Below are positions 23,168 to 31,993 of a DNA stretch of 64,000 bases, one piece after another; position 1 is the first letter of the stretch; each line of letters begins with the position of its first letter. Below the pieces are notes generated by a model, which saw nothing but the letters and a program-made list of their open reading frames with translations, did no database searches and was not told the DNA's origin. Source of the DNA: Mucilaginibacter yixingensis (lineage in GTDB: Bacteria; Bacteroidota; Bacteroidia; Sphingobacteriales; Sphingobacteriaceae); the NCBI RefSeq assembly GCF_041080815.1, contig NZ_CP160205.1, positions 5,146,001 through 5,210,000 on the forward strand, given 5' to 3'. The translations under genes and the position numbers were made by a program.

Positions 23168-23209
23168 ATGGGGTGCTGGAGGTCGTGGGTTCGAATCCCG
23201 CCATCCCGA
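23168..23209 (+). other. 3' fragment of tRNA-Pro(GGG): probable integration (att) scar
   Basis: The sequence gives an anticodon loop ATGGGGT (23168-23174, anticodon GGG), the 3' side of the anticodon stem GCTGG, a variable loop AGGTC, a perfect T arm (GTGGG-TTCGAAT-CCCGC) and the 3' acceptor strand CATCCCG plus discriminator A at 23209. The 5' half is missing: no CGGGATG or D arm lies upstream. A terminator follows. Such 3' remnants are left when an integrative element recombines into a tRNA gene and restores the tRNA at its other end. That end would be to the left, outside this window. Confidence 0.75.
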
Positions 23210-23224
23210 CTTGAGAAGATAAGA

Positions 23225-23256
23225 AGTCTTTAGATGAGCGTCTAAAGGCTTTTTTT
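23225..23256 (+). terminator. Terminator after the tRNA-Pro fragment
   Basis: The stem AGTCTTTAGA / TCTAAAGGCT is followed by six or more T residues. It was probably the native terminator of the tRNA gene. Confidence 0.75.
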
Positions 23257-23309
23257 ATGTAATCGCGTTTCAATAGGGCGAGATATTCTTGCAATAGTCC
23301 CTCATCATA

Positions 23310-23350
23310 AAACACAAAGGCCACTATATTATATAATGGTCTTTGTGTTT
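23310..23350. terminator. Hairpin 3' of the Thr/Val-rich secreted protein gene
   Basis: The arms AAACACAAAGgCCA and TGGtCTTTGTGTTT surround an AT-rich loop. A-rich and T-rich flanks on both sides suggest termination of the minus-strand gene ending at 23379. Confidence 0.65.
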
Positions 23351-23378
23351 TAATTGCAGCTGTCTATACAGCGTAGTT

Positions 23379-23909
23379 TTATTGTGTTTTTTGAACCGTG
23401 GTTGTGGTAACGGTTTTGGTGGTTGGTGCGCCTACTGCTGTTTTACTATAAGTTTTGTGGTAGGTGTGTACCGGTTTGTGGTAGGTTTTTTTAGTTGCCA
23501 CCACATGGTGCGTTGTAGTTGTTTTGGTAACAACCGGCCTGGTTTCGGTAGTGGTGGTTACTCGTGTGGTTGTTGTTTTTGGTGCTGGGGCCGGCGCTGT
23601 TTGGTGTACGGTATCATGTACCACAACTACTGCAGGGGTTGCTGGCGGCGGTGTTACTACTACCGGTTCAACAGCAGGCTTCGGTGGCGCTAAATGACCG
23701 GTTGCAGTTCCGTTGGCGGATTCCTTGAGAGCTTCTGGTGTACCTTTTCCGGTCATTTTAACTTTAGTTACGGTACGTCCATGTACCCCTTGCTTAACCT
23801 TCTTTTTAACTTCGATGTTATTTTTTGTAGTATCCGGGGTTTGTGCCTTTACGGTTTGGACTGTCCAAATCAAACAGGCTGTTAATAAAACTAGGGTTAC
23901 TTTTTTCAT
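23379..23909 (-). CDS. Secreted low-complexity Thr/Val/Pro/His-rich protein
   Basis: A 176-residue protein with a clear signal peptide (MKKVTLVLLTACLIWTVQTVKA). After a short charged region (NNIEVKKKVKQGVHG) it becomes low-complexity: PPPATPAVVVVHDTVHQ, then long runs of TTT with VTK, and Tyr-His-Lys repeats (TYHKPVHTYHKTYSK). No family recognised. It is probably an extracytoplasmic, disordered protein; the His and Tyr repeats could bind metal or cross-link, but that is speculation. Single gene with its own hairpin terminator. Confidence 0.7.
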   Translation of the reverse strand: MKKVTLVLLTACLIWTVQTVKAQTPDTTKNNIEVKKKVKQGVHGRTVTKVKMTGKGTPEALKESANGTATGHLAPPKPAVEPVVVTPPPATPAVVVVHDTVHQTAPAPAPKTTTTRVTTTTETRPVVTKTTTTHHVVATKKTYHKPVHTYHKTYSKTAVGAPTTKTVTTTTVQKTQ

Positions 23910-24220
23910 AGCTTTTGTTATTAGTTATGTAGATGTTAATATGTAACAAAAAAGTTGCCAAACTATTCATTTATTTGCTTTTAGGGAAAATGTATTGTGC
24001 AGAGTGTCTGTTTTGCAGACATCTGGAAGTATTTCTAGTATCCTTCCGGGGCAACTAATCAGATTGGTAAGAATTAGGCAGCTAGTCCGGTTCCCAAATC
24101 GAAGCGATCAGCATTTGCCGGAGATTAGGCAGAGGTTGGTGCAAAGCTAGCAGAAAGCAAAAAAACGGCGGTCAAAGGAATGACCGCCGTCGACATTGAT
24201 ATATATAATAGATTGAGGGG
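23910..24220. other. Intergenic region with a terminator for the DUF4382 gene
   Basis: A minus-strand Rho-independent terminator (stem ACGGCGGTCA / TGACCGCCGT, 24165-24190, with nine A residues on the plus strand at 24157-24165) follows the DUF4382 gene. The rest is promoter-proximal sequence of the gene at 23909 and contains a short TGTCTG..CAGACA hairpin. No gene seen. Confidence 0.65.
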
Positions 24221-24988
24221 TTACTGGGTGATCGTCACGGTACCCATATCGGTCACCGCGCCGTTGACAACTGCCACATTGGTAACAGTTTTAACAGCAT
24301 ACGGACTAACGGGCACAAATTTTACCTGATAGCTGCCGGCAGCCAGACCAGGGAAATAATATTTGCCGTTGGCATCGGCAACGGTACCAACGGTATCGGT
24401 ACCAGCAATAGCATAAACTTTAGGGGAAGAGGAAGCAGGGGTAACCATGCCGGTTAACGCGCCAGAAGCTGCGGTAGCGATGGCTCGGATTACCGGTTTT
24501 AGGATATACTTGCCGTTGCCGGTAAGTACAATAGATTGAGCGGCATCAAAGTCTAAACGCATGGTGTAGGCAATACCGGCAGTCAAATCTTCATGTACGT
24601 TGAGTTTTACACCAGAGGTTTGTCCGCTCGGCGTAGTCAGGTCGTATGAAACGCCGCCAACAATTACGCGATTGCCAGTGTCATTCAATACCAAACGCAC
24701 TTGCTGGATAGAGCCTGCCGGAATATCGGCATCGGCCAAAACAGTATCCCGACCGGAGCGGAAACGCAGAATGTCTACGGGGCCGCCGTTCACATTCAGC
24801 GTTTGTTCGCCCTTGTCGGTCACAATCACCACGCTTTTAACATTCAGAATTACCGAGTTGAACGCCCCAGGGGCATCGGTCATTTTTACGGTAACATGTG
24901 TAGTTGAGCCTCCTGAATTGCTGTTCTGCTTGGTACATGCAAAAAAGCAAAGGCTGAGGAGCCCCGCAAATAAAAATAGCTTTTTCAT
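24221..24988 (-). CDS. DUF4382 lipoprotein
   Basis: A 255-residue lipoprotein: signal MKKLFLFAGLLSLCFFAC with lipobox Cys at residue 18, then a DUF4382 domain (about 30-165: THVTVKMTDAPGAFNSVILNVKSV, VDILRFRSG, AGSIQQVRLVLNDTGN, GIAYTMRLDFDAAQSIV), then a carboxypeptidase-regulatory-like beta domain (about 175-250: GLAAGSYQVKFVP). It should be anchored in the outer or inner membrane. Function unknown. Monocistronic, with its own terminator downstream. Confidence 0.88.
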   Translation of the reverse strand: MKKLFLFAGLLSLCFFACTKQNSNSGGSTTHVTVKMTDAPGAFNSVILNVKSVVIVTDKGEQTLNVNGGPVDILRFRSGRDTVLADADIPAGSIQQVRLVLNDTGNRVIVGGVSYDLTTPSGQTSGVKLNVHEDLTAGIAYTMRLDFDAAQSIVLTGNGKYILKPVIRAIATAASGALTGMVTPASSSPKVYAIAGTDTVGTVADANGKYYFPGLAAGSYQVKFVPVSPYAVKTVTNVAVVNGAVTDMGTVTITQ

Positions 24989-25188
24989 AGTTAGATGTAG
25001 TTGTTTTCAAAAGGAACAAGATTTTAGGCCTTTGGTGCTAAAGTGTCGATGAAGAGGTGGAATGTATCGATGAATAGGCTAATCTGGCTATTTTCATCAT
25101 GTTATTGTGACATTGACGCTACTGATTATTTAATAGATTAGCGCTAACCTATAGACTGTTTGAAGAACCCTAATAATCCATAACACAC

Positions 25189-26028
25189 ATGAATTTAACC
25201 GCCTGTTTCAACTCCAAAAAATGTGGGTTGTTAACTGTTGCCGGCTTGATGCTGGCGTCGGTAATAACCAATGCTCAGGATATCCCGCCGCTGACAAAAA
25301 CCAAGATGCCGGCCACCATCTACGGCTTTACGCAGCCAGCCCCGCTTGATTTTAATGATCACGAAGGATACGTTTCCCTCTTTAACGGAAAAGATCTGAC
25401 AGATTGGGACGGTAACCCCAAGTTTTGGCGGGTAGAAGATGGCGCCATTGTAGGCGAATCGACGCCCGAGAATCCCAGTGGCAACAGCTACATCGCCTAC
25501 AGGGCCATGAAGGCCAAAGACTTTACGCTAAAATTTGAGATTAAGATTGAAGGTAAAGGCGGCAGCGGTATTCAGTACCGAAGCAAAACAGGCGTGCCGT
25601 GGTTGTCCAAAATCCCGGAAAAACTGCAGCCGGTTAACCTGAACTGGATGATGACCGGTCCGCAGGCTGATTTTTGGCCCGCTACGCCGTATTGGACGGG
25701 GCAGTTTTATTCTGAAAACACGCCCATGCGTATCCTGGCCTGGCGCGGACAAGTGGTTGAGGGTTATGGAAACAAGAGCAAGCGCCTGATGGGTTACATT
25801 GGCGATATTATGGATCTGGCCAATTACGTAAAAAAAGACGACTGGAACCAATACACCGTAATAGCTCGCGGCGGCGTGCTGATTCACATCTTGAACGGTC
25901 AGCTCATGGCGGTAATGATTGACGACGACCCGAAATCATCAAATAATGCAAAAGGGCAGATCGGTATCGAAATAGAATCGATCACCAAAGTTTTGGTGAG
26001 AAATATCTGGATAAAGAAGCTGGATTAA
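25189..26028 (+). CDS. Secreted DUF1080 (3-keto-disaccharide hydrolase-like) protein
   Basis: A 279-residue protein with a signal peptide (residues 1-29) and a concanavalin-like DUF1080 domain: EGYVSLFNGKDLTDWDG, VEDGAIVGEST, GKGGSGIQYRSK, DDWNQYTVIARGGVLIHILNGQ. DUF1080 proteins of Bacteroidota include 3-keto-glycoside hydrolases and many uncharacterised members, acting outside the cytoplasm on sugars. Stand-alone gene with a hairpin terminator after it. Exact substrate unknown. Confidence 0.88.
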   Translation: MNLTACFNSKKCGLLTVAGLMLASVITNAQDIPPLTKTKMPATIYGFTQPAPLDFNDHEGYVSLFNGKDLTDWDGNPKFWRVEDGAIVGESTPENPSGNSYIAYRAMKAKDFTLKFEIKIEGKGGSGIQYRSKTGVPWLSKIPEKLQPVNLNWMMTGPQADFWPATPYWTGQFYSENTPMRILAWRGQVVEGYGNKSKRLMGYIGDIMDLANYVKKDDWNQYTVIARGGVLIHILNGQLMAVMIDDDPKSSNNAKGQIGIEIESITKVLVRNIWIKKLD

Positions 26029-26043
26029 GACTGTCAAGAAAAC

Positions 26044-26085
26044 GTCCCTTCTTTTTAGATACCGCTGTACTTAAAAAGAAGGGAC
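26044..26085. terminator. Bidirectional terminator
   Basis: The stem GTCCCTTCTTTTTA / AAAAAGAAGGGAC lies between the convergent DUF1080 and antiporter genes, with T-rich and A-rich arms that could serve both strands. Confidence 0.7.
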
Positions 26086-26127
26086 ACGATTTCATGACAT
26101 GCTCGCATTGCTTTTGAAAAACAACTG

Positions 26128-27369
26128 TTATGCGTTGGGGCGCTCCATCAGCTTTCTTGTAAAGCTGCCAATAGTAAGGCCTTGTACCAGGATAGAAAAT
26201 ACTACAATAATATAAGTGATTTGCACAAATGTATCTCTAAACATGGTGCCAGGTAAAGATAGCGCAAGGGCAATTGAAAGTCCTCCCTTTAAACCGCCCC
26301 AGGTAAGTATAGCTGTAGCGTGACGCTCAAATTCTATCGTCTTCTTAAGTAACCAAACCGGCAAGGCAACAGATATCCAGCGCGAGAGTAACATTACTAT
26401 AATGGCGGCGAGGCCAATAATTAAGACTACCGGATTAATCTTAACAACAAGCATTTCAAGCCCAACCAGCATAAATAATATCGCATTCATTATTTCATCA
26501 ACCAATTCCCAAAATTTGCCAAGATAATCCCAGCTGGTGGCTGATAAAACTTGTCTTCTTGATTTGTTGCCGGTTATTAATCCGGCGACAACCATGGCTA
26601 ATGGACCAGATACATGCAGTTGGTCTGCTAACCAGTAACCGCCGGTAACCAAAGCAAGGGTTATTAAAACTTCTACTTTGTAGTCATCTACAGAGCGCAA
26701 TGCAATAAAGCCGGCATAGCCTAACAATGCACCAAAGGCCAATCCTCCGCCTGCTTCCTGTAAAAACAGTTTTCCAAATGCCATTGCAGAAAAATTGCCT
26801 GAGTGGGCAACTTCTATCATGGTAACAAACAGCACTACACCTACTCCATCGTTAAAAAGCGATTCGCCGGCAATTTTAAGTTCAAGCGATTCAGGGATGC
26901 GGGCCTCCCGCAAAATGCTAAGTACCGCTACGGGGTCTGTTGGAGAAATAATGGTTCCAAAAATGAGGCAATAAATCAAAGGAATAGGGTAACTGAACCA
27001 GCCAAATAATAACCATGTTAAATAACCAACAAGTGCGGCCGAGATGATAGTGCCAAATAAAGCAAGTACAGTTACGGGTAGGCGCTCCAGGTGTAGTTTT
27101 TTTGCATCTAAATGTATAGCTCCGGCAAAAAGAAGAAAACTCAGCATAAAGTTGAGCAGAACTTCTTTAAAATCGATGGTATTAACTGCCTGTGCCAACT
27201 GGTTAAGCCAGGCTATATTGAAACCACGCAGTAACACAAGTACTACAGAAGAAGCAAGTGCCAGCACCATTATACCTATTGCCGGCGGCCAACGGATAAC
27301 CTTGTAATTTACGTAGGCAAAAATTGCCGCCAATACTATACAAAGTGGTAAGATGTTGGTTAAGTGCAT
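26128..27369 (-). CDS. Na+/H+ antiporter (NhaP/CPA1 type)
   Basis: A 413-residue membrane protein with about 12 hydrophobic segments from residue 5 onward. CPA1 signatures are present: GTIISPTDPVAVLSIL and the ion-binding Asn-Asp pair in GESLFNDGVGVVLF. It exchanges Na+ (or K+) for H+ across the inner membrane in pH and salt homeostasis. The protein ends soon after the last helix, without the long cytoplasmic domain of some relatives. Monocistronic on the minus strand. Confidence 0.92.
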   Translation of the reverse strand: MHLTNILPLCIVLAAIFAYVNYKVIRWPPAIGIMVLALASSVVLVLLRGFNIAWLNQLAQAVNTIDFKEVLLNFMLSFLLFAGAIHLDAKKLHLERLPVTVLALFGTIISAALVGYLTWLLFGWFSYPIPLIYCLIFGTIISPTDPVAVLSILREARIPESLELKIAGESLFNDGVGVVLFVTMIEVAHSGNFSAMAFGKLFLQEAGGGLAFGALLGYAGFIALRSVDDYKVEVLITLALVTGGYWLADQLHVSGPLAMVVAGLITGNKSRRQVLSATSWDYLGKFWELVDEIMNAILFMLVGLEMLVVKINPVVLIIGLAAIIVMLLSRWISVALPVWLLKKTIEFERHATAILTWGGLKGGLSIALALSLPGTMFRDTFVQITYIIVVFSILVQGLTIGSFTRKLMERPNA

Positions 27370-27577
27370 AAAACAAAGATATGGCTTACCTGGCTATGCA
27401 GCTTAATACATGCTACGGGGTGCTAACTTTTATTTGCACCTTTAAAATGCATGTATCTCGCCGTCAATGTTAAATTAATATTAAAACAAGCAATATTGGA
27501 GGGCTAATATGACATTTATTACAACAATTAGGGCTGATAGTTGTAATTTTACCCGTACAATCTCTCATCCAGTAACA

Positions 27578-29311
27578 ATGTCATTAGACCCATCTATTCA
27601 AGAAAAAGTAAACGCATGGCTTCAGGGAAGTTACGATGCGGACGTAAAACAGCAAATTCAGCAACTGCTTGACGATAACGCTTATACCGAGTTAACCGAC
27701 TCCTTCTATCGCGATTTGGAGTTTGGTACCGGCGGCTTGCGCGGTACAATGGGTCCGGGTTCAAACCGTATCAATAAATATACTATCGGCTCTGCCACTC
27801 AAGGCCTGGCCAATTACCTGAAAAAGAAATATCCGGGCGAGAAAGTAAGTGTAGCTATTGCACATGATAGCCGCAACAACTCAGACTTGTTTGCCCGCAT
27901 CACTGCCGAGGTGTTTTCTGCCAACGGCATCCACGTTTATTTTTTTAAAGAACTGCGCCCAACTCCAGAACTGTCTTTCGCTATCCGTCAACTGGGGTGC
28001 AAAAGCGGTGTAATGGTTACTGCATCACACAATCCTAAAGAATACAACGGCTACAAAGCCTATGGCGCCGATGGCGGTCAGTTTGTATTTCCGGAAGATA
28101 AAGCGGTAATGGCCGAAGTTGCTGCCATCAAAAGCATCGACGAAGTTAAGTTTGACCGTGTTGAAGAGAACATCGAACTGATTCTTGAAGATATTGATAA
28201 CTCATACTTGGAGAAAATCACCGAGCTTTCAGTTTCTAAAGAGGCCATCAAACGTCAGAAAGATCTGAAGATCGTTTACTCGCCTATCCACGGTACAGGT
28301 ATTACCCTGGTACCAAAAGCGCTGGAAAACTTCGGTTTTGAAAACGTGATTTTGGTTGATGAGCAAACCACGCCTGACGGTAACTTCCCAACGGTGGTTT
28401 ATCCTAACCCTGAAGAAAAAGAGGCTTTAACCCTGGCGCTGAAAAAAGCACAGGATGTTGATGCCGACCTGGTACTGGCAACAGACCCTGACGCCGACCG
28501 CGTAGGTATTGCCGTTAAAAATACCGATAACGAGTTTATCCTGCTCAACGGTAACCAAACCGGCAGCATGCTGATCAACTACCTGCTGAGCGCGTGGGAA
28601 GAGGCTGGCAAACTAACCGGCAAAGAGTACATTGTTAAAACCATTGTAACCTCAAACCTGATTGATACCATCGCGGCAGCAAAAAAAGTAAAATGCTTTA
28701 ACACGCTGACCGGCTTTAAATATATTGGTGAGCTGATGACCCAACTGGAAGGTAAAGAAACCTTTATCGGCGGTGGCGAAGAAAGCTACGGCTACCTGAT
28801 TGGCGAGCTGGTGCGCGATAAAGATGCCGTTATTTCGGCCGCGTTTATTGCCGAAATGACCGCTTACTACAAAGATAAAGGCAGCAGCTTGTTCGAAGCC
28901 CTGCTGGAAACTTATGTGCAATACGGTTTCTTCAAAGAAAAGCTGATCTCGATCACCAAAAAAGGTAAAACCGGTGCAGAAGATATCAAAGCCATGATGG
29001 AGAAATTCCGCACCAACCCTCCTGCAACCTTAGGTGGTTCAAAAGTAGTAACGCTGAAAGATTATGAGTTACGTGTAGAAACCGATCTGACCAGCAACAC
29101 TACTAAACCAATCGAGCTGCCAAAATCAGACGTATTGCAGTTTATTACCGAGGATGGCAGCATCATTTCTGCCCGCCCGTCTGGTACCGAGCCTAAAATT
29201 AAATTCTATTGCAGCGTAAACGGTAAACTAAGCAGCAAAGATGCTTACAAAGAAACCGACCAGCAGTTAGAAGAGAAGATTGACACCATTATCAAAGATT
29301 TGGGCGTTTAA
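27578..29311 (+). CDS. Phosphosugar mutase (phosphoglucomutase/phosphomannomutase)
   Basis: A 577-residue alpha-D-phosphohexomutase. Catalytic phosphoserine loop TASHNPKEYNGYK, metal-binding loop DPDADRVGIAV, sugar-binding GGGEESYGYL and phosphate-binding RPSGTEPKIKF are all present in order. It interconverts hexose 1- and 6-phosphates in the cytoplasm, feeding glycolysis and polysaccharide synthesis. I chose the ATG at 27578 (MSLDPSIQEKV) over an in-frame ATG at 27509 because the upstream residues are not protein-like. A terminator follows. Confidence 0.95.
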   Translation: MSLDPSIQEKVNAWLQGSYDADVKQQIQQLLDDNAYTELTDSFYRDLEFGTGGLRGTMGPGSNRINKYTIGSATQGLANYLKKKYPGEKVSVAIAHDSRNNSDLFARITAEVFSANGIHVYFFKELRPTPELSFAIRQLGCKSGVMVTASHNPKEYNGYKAYGADGGQFVFPEDKAVMAEVAAIKSIDEVKFDRVEENIELILEDIDNSYLEKITELSVSKEAIKRQKDLKIVYSPIHGTGITLVPKALENFGFENVILVDEQTTPDGNFPTVVYPNPEEKEALTLALKKAQDVDADLVLATDPDADRVGIAVKNTDNEFILLNGNQTGSMLINYLLSAWEEAGKLTGKEYIVKTIVTSNLIDTIAAAKKVKCFNTLTGFKYIGELMTQLEGKETFIGGGEESYGYLIGELVRDKDAVISAAFIAEMTAYYKDKGSSLFEALLETYVQYGFFKEKLISITKKGKTGAEDIKAMMEKFRTNPPATLGGSKVVTLKDYELRVETDLTSNTTKPIELPKSDVLQFITEDGSIISARPSGTEPKIKFYCSVNGKLSSKDAYKETDQQLEEKIDTIIKDLGV

Positions 29312-29687
29312 TTTATTCTCAGCATAAAGCAAAGGCTGCCTTAAAATGGCAGCCTTTGTTGTTTAATACGGATTCTATTTGTCTTCTTCTCAGACTTTAA
29401 AGTGCGTTGGGTGTCATCCTGAGCATCGTCGAGGGGCGCGCAAAGGTCCATTGCATGTAACAATACTATTTCATACTGCTCCCCTGCTCTGTTTTTAAAC
29501 CATTTTGGTCGATTTTCAGACACGCTTTACCATCAACTTTAATAAGTTTGCAACAACAATTAATAAACAAGTTATTCCTTTTTCTAGACTCAATACCTGC
29601 AGACTCAGCCGTGTCCAAAGGTGAAATATTGCAGAGTGGCTGCGCCAATGCCGGTCTGCGTCAAATTAATGTAGCATATAATATATT
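29312..29687. other. Intergenic region with terminator and a partial repeat
   Basis: It contains a strong hairpin terminator for the mutase (AAAGGCTGCC / GGCAGCCTTT, 29331-29357) and, at about 29412, a fragment GTCATCCTGAGCATCGTCGA related to the palindromic repeat family seen at 35.5, 41.7 and 62.6 kb. No convincing gene. Confidence 0.6.
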
Positions 29688-30467
29688 ATGAAACCCGCCA
29701 AAAAACCATTACTCAAAAACCTCTCAGCGCTTGTGTTGCTGAGTTGTGCCGGGCTGGCTTTTATTCCGCCCAAAAAACACATCACCATTTATTTAGCCGG
29801 CGATAGCACCATGGCCGACAAACGTGTAAGCGCCTACCCCGAAACCGGTTGGGGCACGCGTTTTAATAACTTTTTTGATAGCACGGTAACCATTGTTAAC
29901 CGCGCACAGAACGGCCGCAGCACCCGCACCTTTGTTACCGATGGCTTCTGGAAACAGATTGCCGATAAAATGCAGGCTGACGATTACGTGCTCATCCAGT
30001 TTGGCCATAACGATGAAGTGCCTACCAAGGCCGCTGCCACTACCGAGACCGAGTTTAAAAAAAACCTGGAAACTTATGTAGATGAGGTGCGCCAAAAGAA
30101 CGCCATCCCTGTGCTGCTTACCCCGGTAGCCCGCCGCAGCTTTGATGCCAACGGCGTTGAACAGGATACACACAAGCGCTACGCCGAGCTGGTGCGCGAA
30201 GCTGCTGCCGAGAAGAAAGTAATGCTGGTAGATATGGATAAGGAGAGCATGGAACTGCTGCAGAAATTTGGTCCGGAGCGATCTAAATATCTGTATAATC
30301 AGTTGAAGCCAGGTGAGAACCCTAATTACCCCAATGGCAAGACGGATAATACCCACTTTAGCGAGCTGGGTGCCCGTAAAATGGCCGAAATTGTACTGGC
30401 CGATCTGCGCAAACTCTCGCCAGAACTGAACAGCCGTGTAGTAACTTCAAACTGGGGTGTAAAATAA
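29688..30467 (+). CDS. Rhamnogalacturonan acetylesterase (SGNH hydrolase)
   Basis: A 259-residue secreted esterase. A signal-like hydrophobic N-terminus (about 10-26) precedes the SGNH blocks: GDSTMADK (block I, nucleophile Ser), NRAQNGRSTRTF (Gly block), QFGHNDE (Asn block) and the catalytic DNTHFSELGA near the C-terminus. It removes acetyl groups from pectin rhamnogalacturonan. It starts a two-gene operon: the paralogue begins 7 nt later. No other pectin genes are close by. Confidence 0.93.
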   Translation: MKPAKKPLLKNLSALVLLSCAGLAFIPPKKHITIYLAGDSTMADKRVSAYPETGWGTRFNNFFDSTVTIVNRAQNGRSTRTFVTDGFWKQIADKMQADDYVLIQFGHNDEVPTKAAATTETEFKKNLETYVDEVRQKNAIPVLLTPVARRSFDANGVEQDTHKRYAELVREAAAEKKVMLVDMDKESMELLQKFGPERSKYLYNQLKPGENPNYPNGKTDNTHFSELGARKMAEIVLADLRKLSPELNSRVVTSNWGVK

Positions 30468-30474
30468 CAGCATC

Positions 30475-31266
30475 ATGAAAAACAGAACATCACTCAAAAT
30501 AATTATCCCGGCGGCGCTTTGCCTGCTGGCTTTTACGCTTAAGCAGCCGCTAAAAAACAAGGTCTACCTGATTGGCGATTCAACCGTATGCGATCAGCCG
30601 ATTGACCGGTACCCGGTGACCGGTTGGGGCACACCGTTTGCCAATTACTTCGATAAGACCATCTCTGTAGATAACCGCGCCAAAGGTGGTCGCAGCTCGC
30701 GCACTTTTATAGAAGAAAACCGCTGGCAACCCATTGTAGATAGCCTGAAACCCGGCGACTTTGTGCTGATGCAGTTTGGCCACAACGATGAGGCTAAGGA
30801 GCCAGAATATGCTGCCCGTTATACTTCGGTGCCAGATTATAAAAAGAACCTCACCAAGTTTATTAACGAGACCCGCGGCAAACAGGCTTTCCCGATACTG
30901 GTAACGCCGGTGAGCAGGCGTGTTTTTAAAGGTGGCCAGGCGCAGGAAACACATACCGAATATACTGCCGCTGTATTTGAAGTGGGCAAGCAGCTAAACG
31001 TGCCGGTTATTGATCTCGACAAAAAAAGCCGCGAGCTATACCAGCAAATGGGAGAGGAAGATTCAAAACTCCTCTTTATGGAGCTGGACTCTGCAGAGCA
31101 CCCGATCTATCCCAAAGGCCGTCATGACAATACCCACTTTACCGACTATGGCGCCCGCATTATGGCCCAGTTTGTACTGAACGATATCAAGGCCCAGCAT
31201 CTGCCGCTGGCAGAGCGTATTGTGAATGGAAGCAACGCCAGCACGGTATCGCCGCAGGCAAAATAA
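30475..31266 (+). CDS. Rhamnogalacturonan acetylesterase (SGNH hydrolase), paralogue
   Basis: A 263-residue second copy with the same architecture: signal peptide, GDSTVCDQ (block I), NRAKGGRSSRTF, QFGHNDEAK and DNTHFTDYGA. It is clearly homologous to the preceding gene but diverged, so this is an older tandem duplication rather than a recent one. It probably differs in substrate detail. A strong terminator follows at 31303. Confidence 0.93.
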   Translation: MKNRTSLKIIIPAALCLLAFTLKQPLKNKVYLIGDSTVCDQPIDRYPVTGWGTPFANYFDKTISVDNRAKGGRSSRTFIEENRWQPIVDSLKPGDFVLMQFGHNDEAKEPEYAARYTSVPDYKKNLTKFINETRGKQAFPILVTPVSRRVFKGGQAQETHTEYTAAVFEVGKQLNVPVIDLDKKSRELYQQMGEEDSKLLFMELDSAEHPIYPKGRHDNTHFTDYGARIMAQFVLNDIKAQHLPLAERIVNGSNASTVSPQAK

Positions 31267-31302
31267 TTTAGCCACCAACAAATTTCATTATAATCATTAG
31301 CG

Positions 31303-31333
31303 GAGAGCGGTCTGATAGACCGCTCTCTTTTTT
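31303..31333 (+). terminator. Rho-independent terminator
   Basis: The 11-bp perfect stem GAGAGCGGTCT / AGACCGCTCTC with a three-base loop is followed by six T residues. It ends the acetylesterase pair. Confidence 0.9.
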
Positions 31334-31451
31334 GTATGGATGTTTTGAAGCCCCAATCAGTTCCTCGCAATAGCAAAGGGATATTTTGTTTGAAGCTTTT
31401 AACCTGTAACTTAGAAACTAATTATATCACCCCTATAAAATCTATCTGTAT

Positions 31452-31970
31452 ATGAAATCGCTACTTACCTTTTGCTGTCTGCTATTGGCCGGCTTGTCAT
31501 TGTCGGCTCAAACTAAACCCATTACCGCTGCTGACCTGGATTACCGGAAAGATGGTAATGGCTACCTGCTGGTGCTCAAGGCCGGTCAGCCCGTAGTGGC
31601 CAGTCTTAATGCGTTTATGGAGAAGGAGAAGCTGCCCGGCGCTTATTTCACCGGCATAGGTGCGGTTAAAAATGCCGAGGTGGCCTATTACAATATCGAC
31701 CAGAAAAAGTACATCTATAAAAAATTCCTGTCATCAATGGAAGTGTTATCGCTAAACGGCAACCTGGGCTATTTTGAGGGTAAGCCTATTGTGCACCCGC
31801 ATATCGCTATGGCCGAGTCGGATTATTCAGTACACGGCGGGCACCTGAAAGAAGCCGAGGTATCGCTCATCCTGGAGATTTTCATTACCCCGGTAAGCAA
31901 ACCCATTACCCGCGAGTGGAACAAGGATTTTCCTGAATTACGTACCATGAAGCCGGTTAGGGACAATTAG
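31452..31970 (+). CDS. Secreted PPC-domain (DUF296) protein
   Basis: A 172-residue protein with a signal peptide (MKSLLTFCCLLLAGLSLSAQ) followed by a complete PPC/DUF296 domain: YLLVLKAGQPVVASLNAF, PGAYFTGIGAVKNAEV, VLSLNGNLGYFEGKPIVHPHIAM, GGHLKEAEVSLILEIFI. In plants and many bacteria this trimeric domain is linked to AT-hook DNA-binding proteins in the nucleus or cytoplasm. Here it carries no AT hook and is apparently exported, so a metal- or ligand-binding role is more likely. The conserved His cluster (HPHIAM and HGGHL) is intact. Stand-alone gene. Confidence 0.85.
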   Translation: MKSLLTFCCLLLAGLSLSAQTKPITAADLDYRKDGNGYLLVLKAGQPVVASLNAFMEKEKLPGAYFTGIGAVKNAEVAYYNIDQKKYIYKKFLSSMEVLSLNGNLGYFEGKPIVHPHIAMAESDYSVHGGHLKEAEVSLILEIFITPVSKPITREWNKDFPELRTMKPVRDN

Positions 31971-31993
31971 CGCCTGTGCAAACTGTTTTTACT

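Noticed and set aside
23168..23209. Intact tRNA gene
   Set aside because: No 5' acceptor strand, D arm or 5' anticodon stem strand upstream; only the 3' part is present.
23343..23693. Cys-rich plus-strand frame resembling a small antimicrobial or RiPP precursor
   Set aside because: It is the reverse of the Thr/Val-rich repeats of the minus-strand gene, whose signal peptide and terminator are clear.
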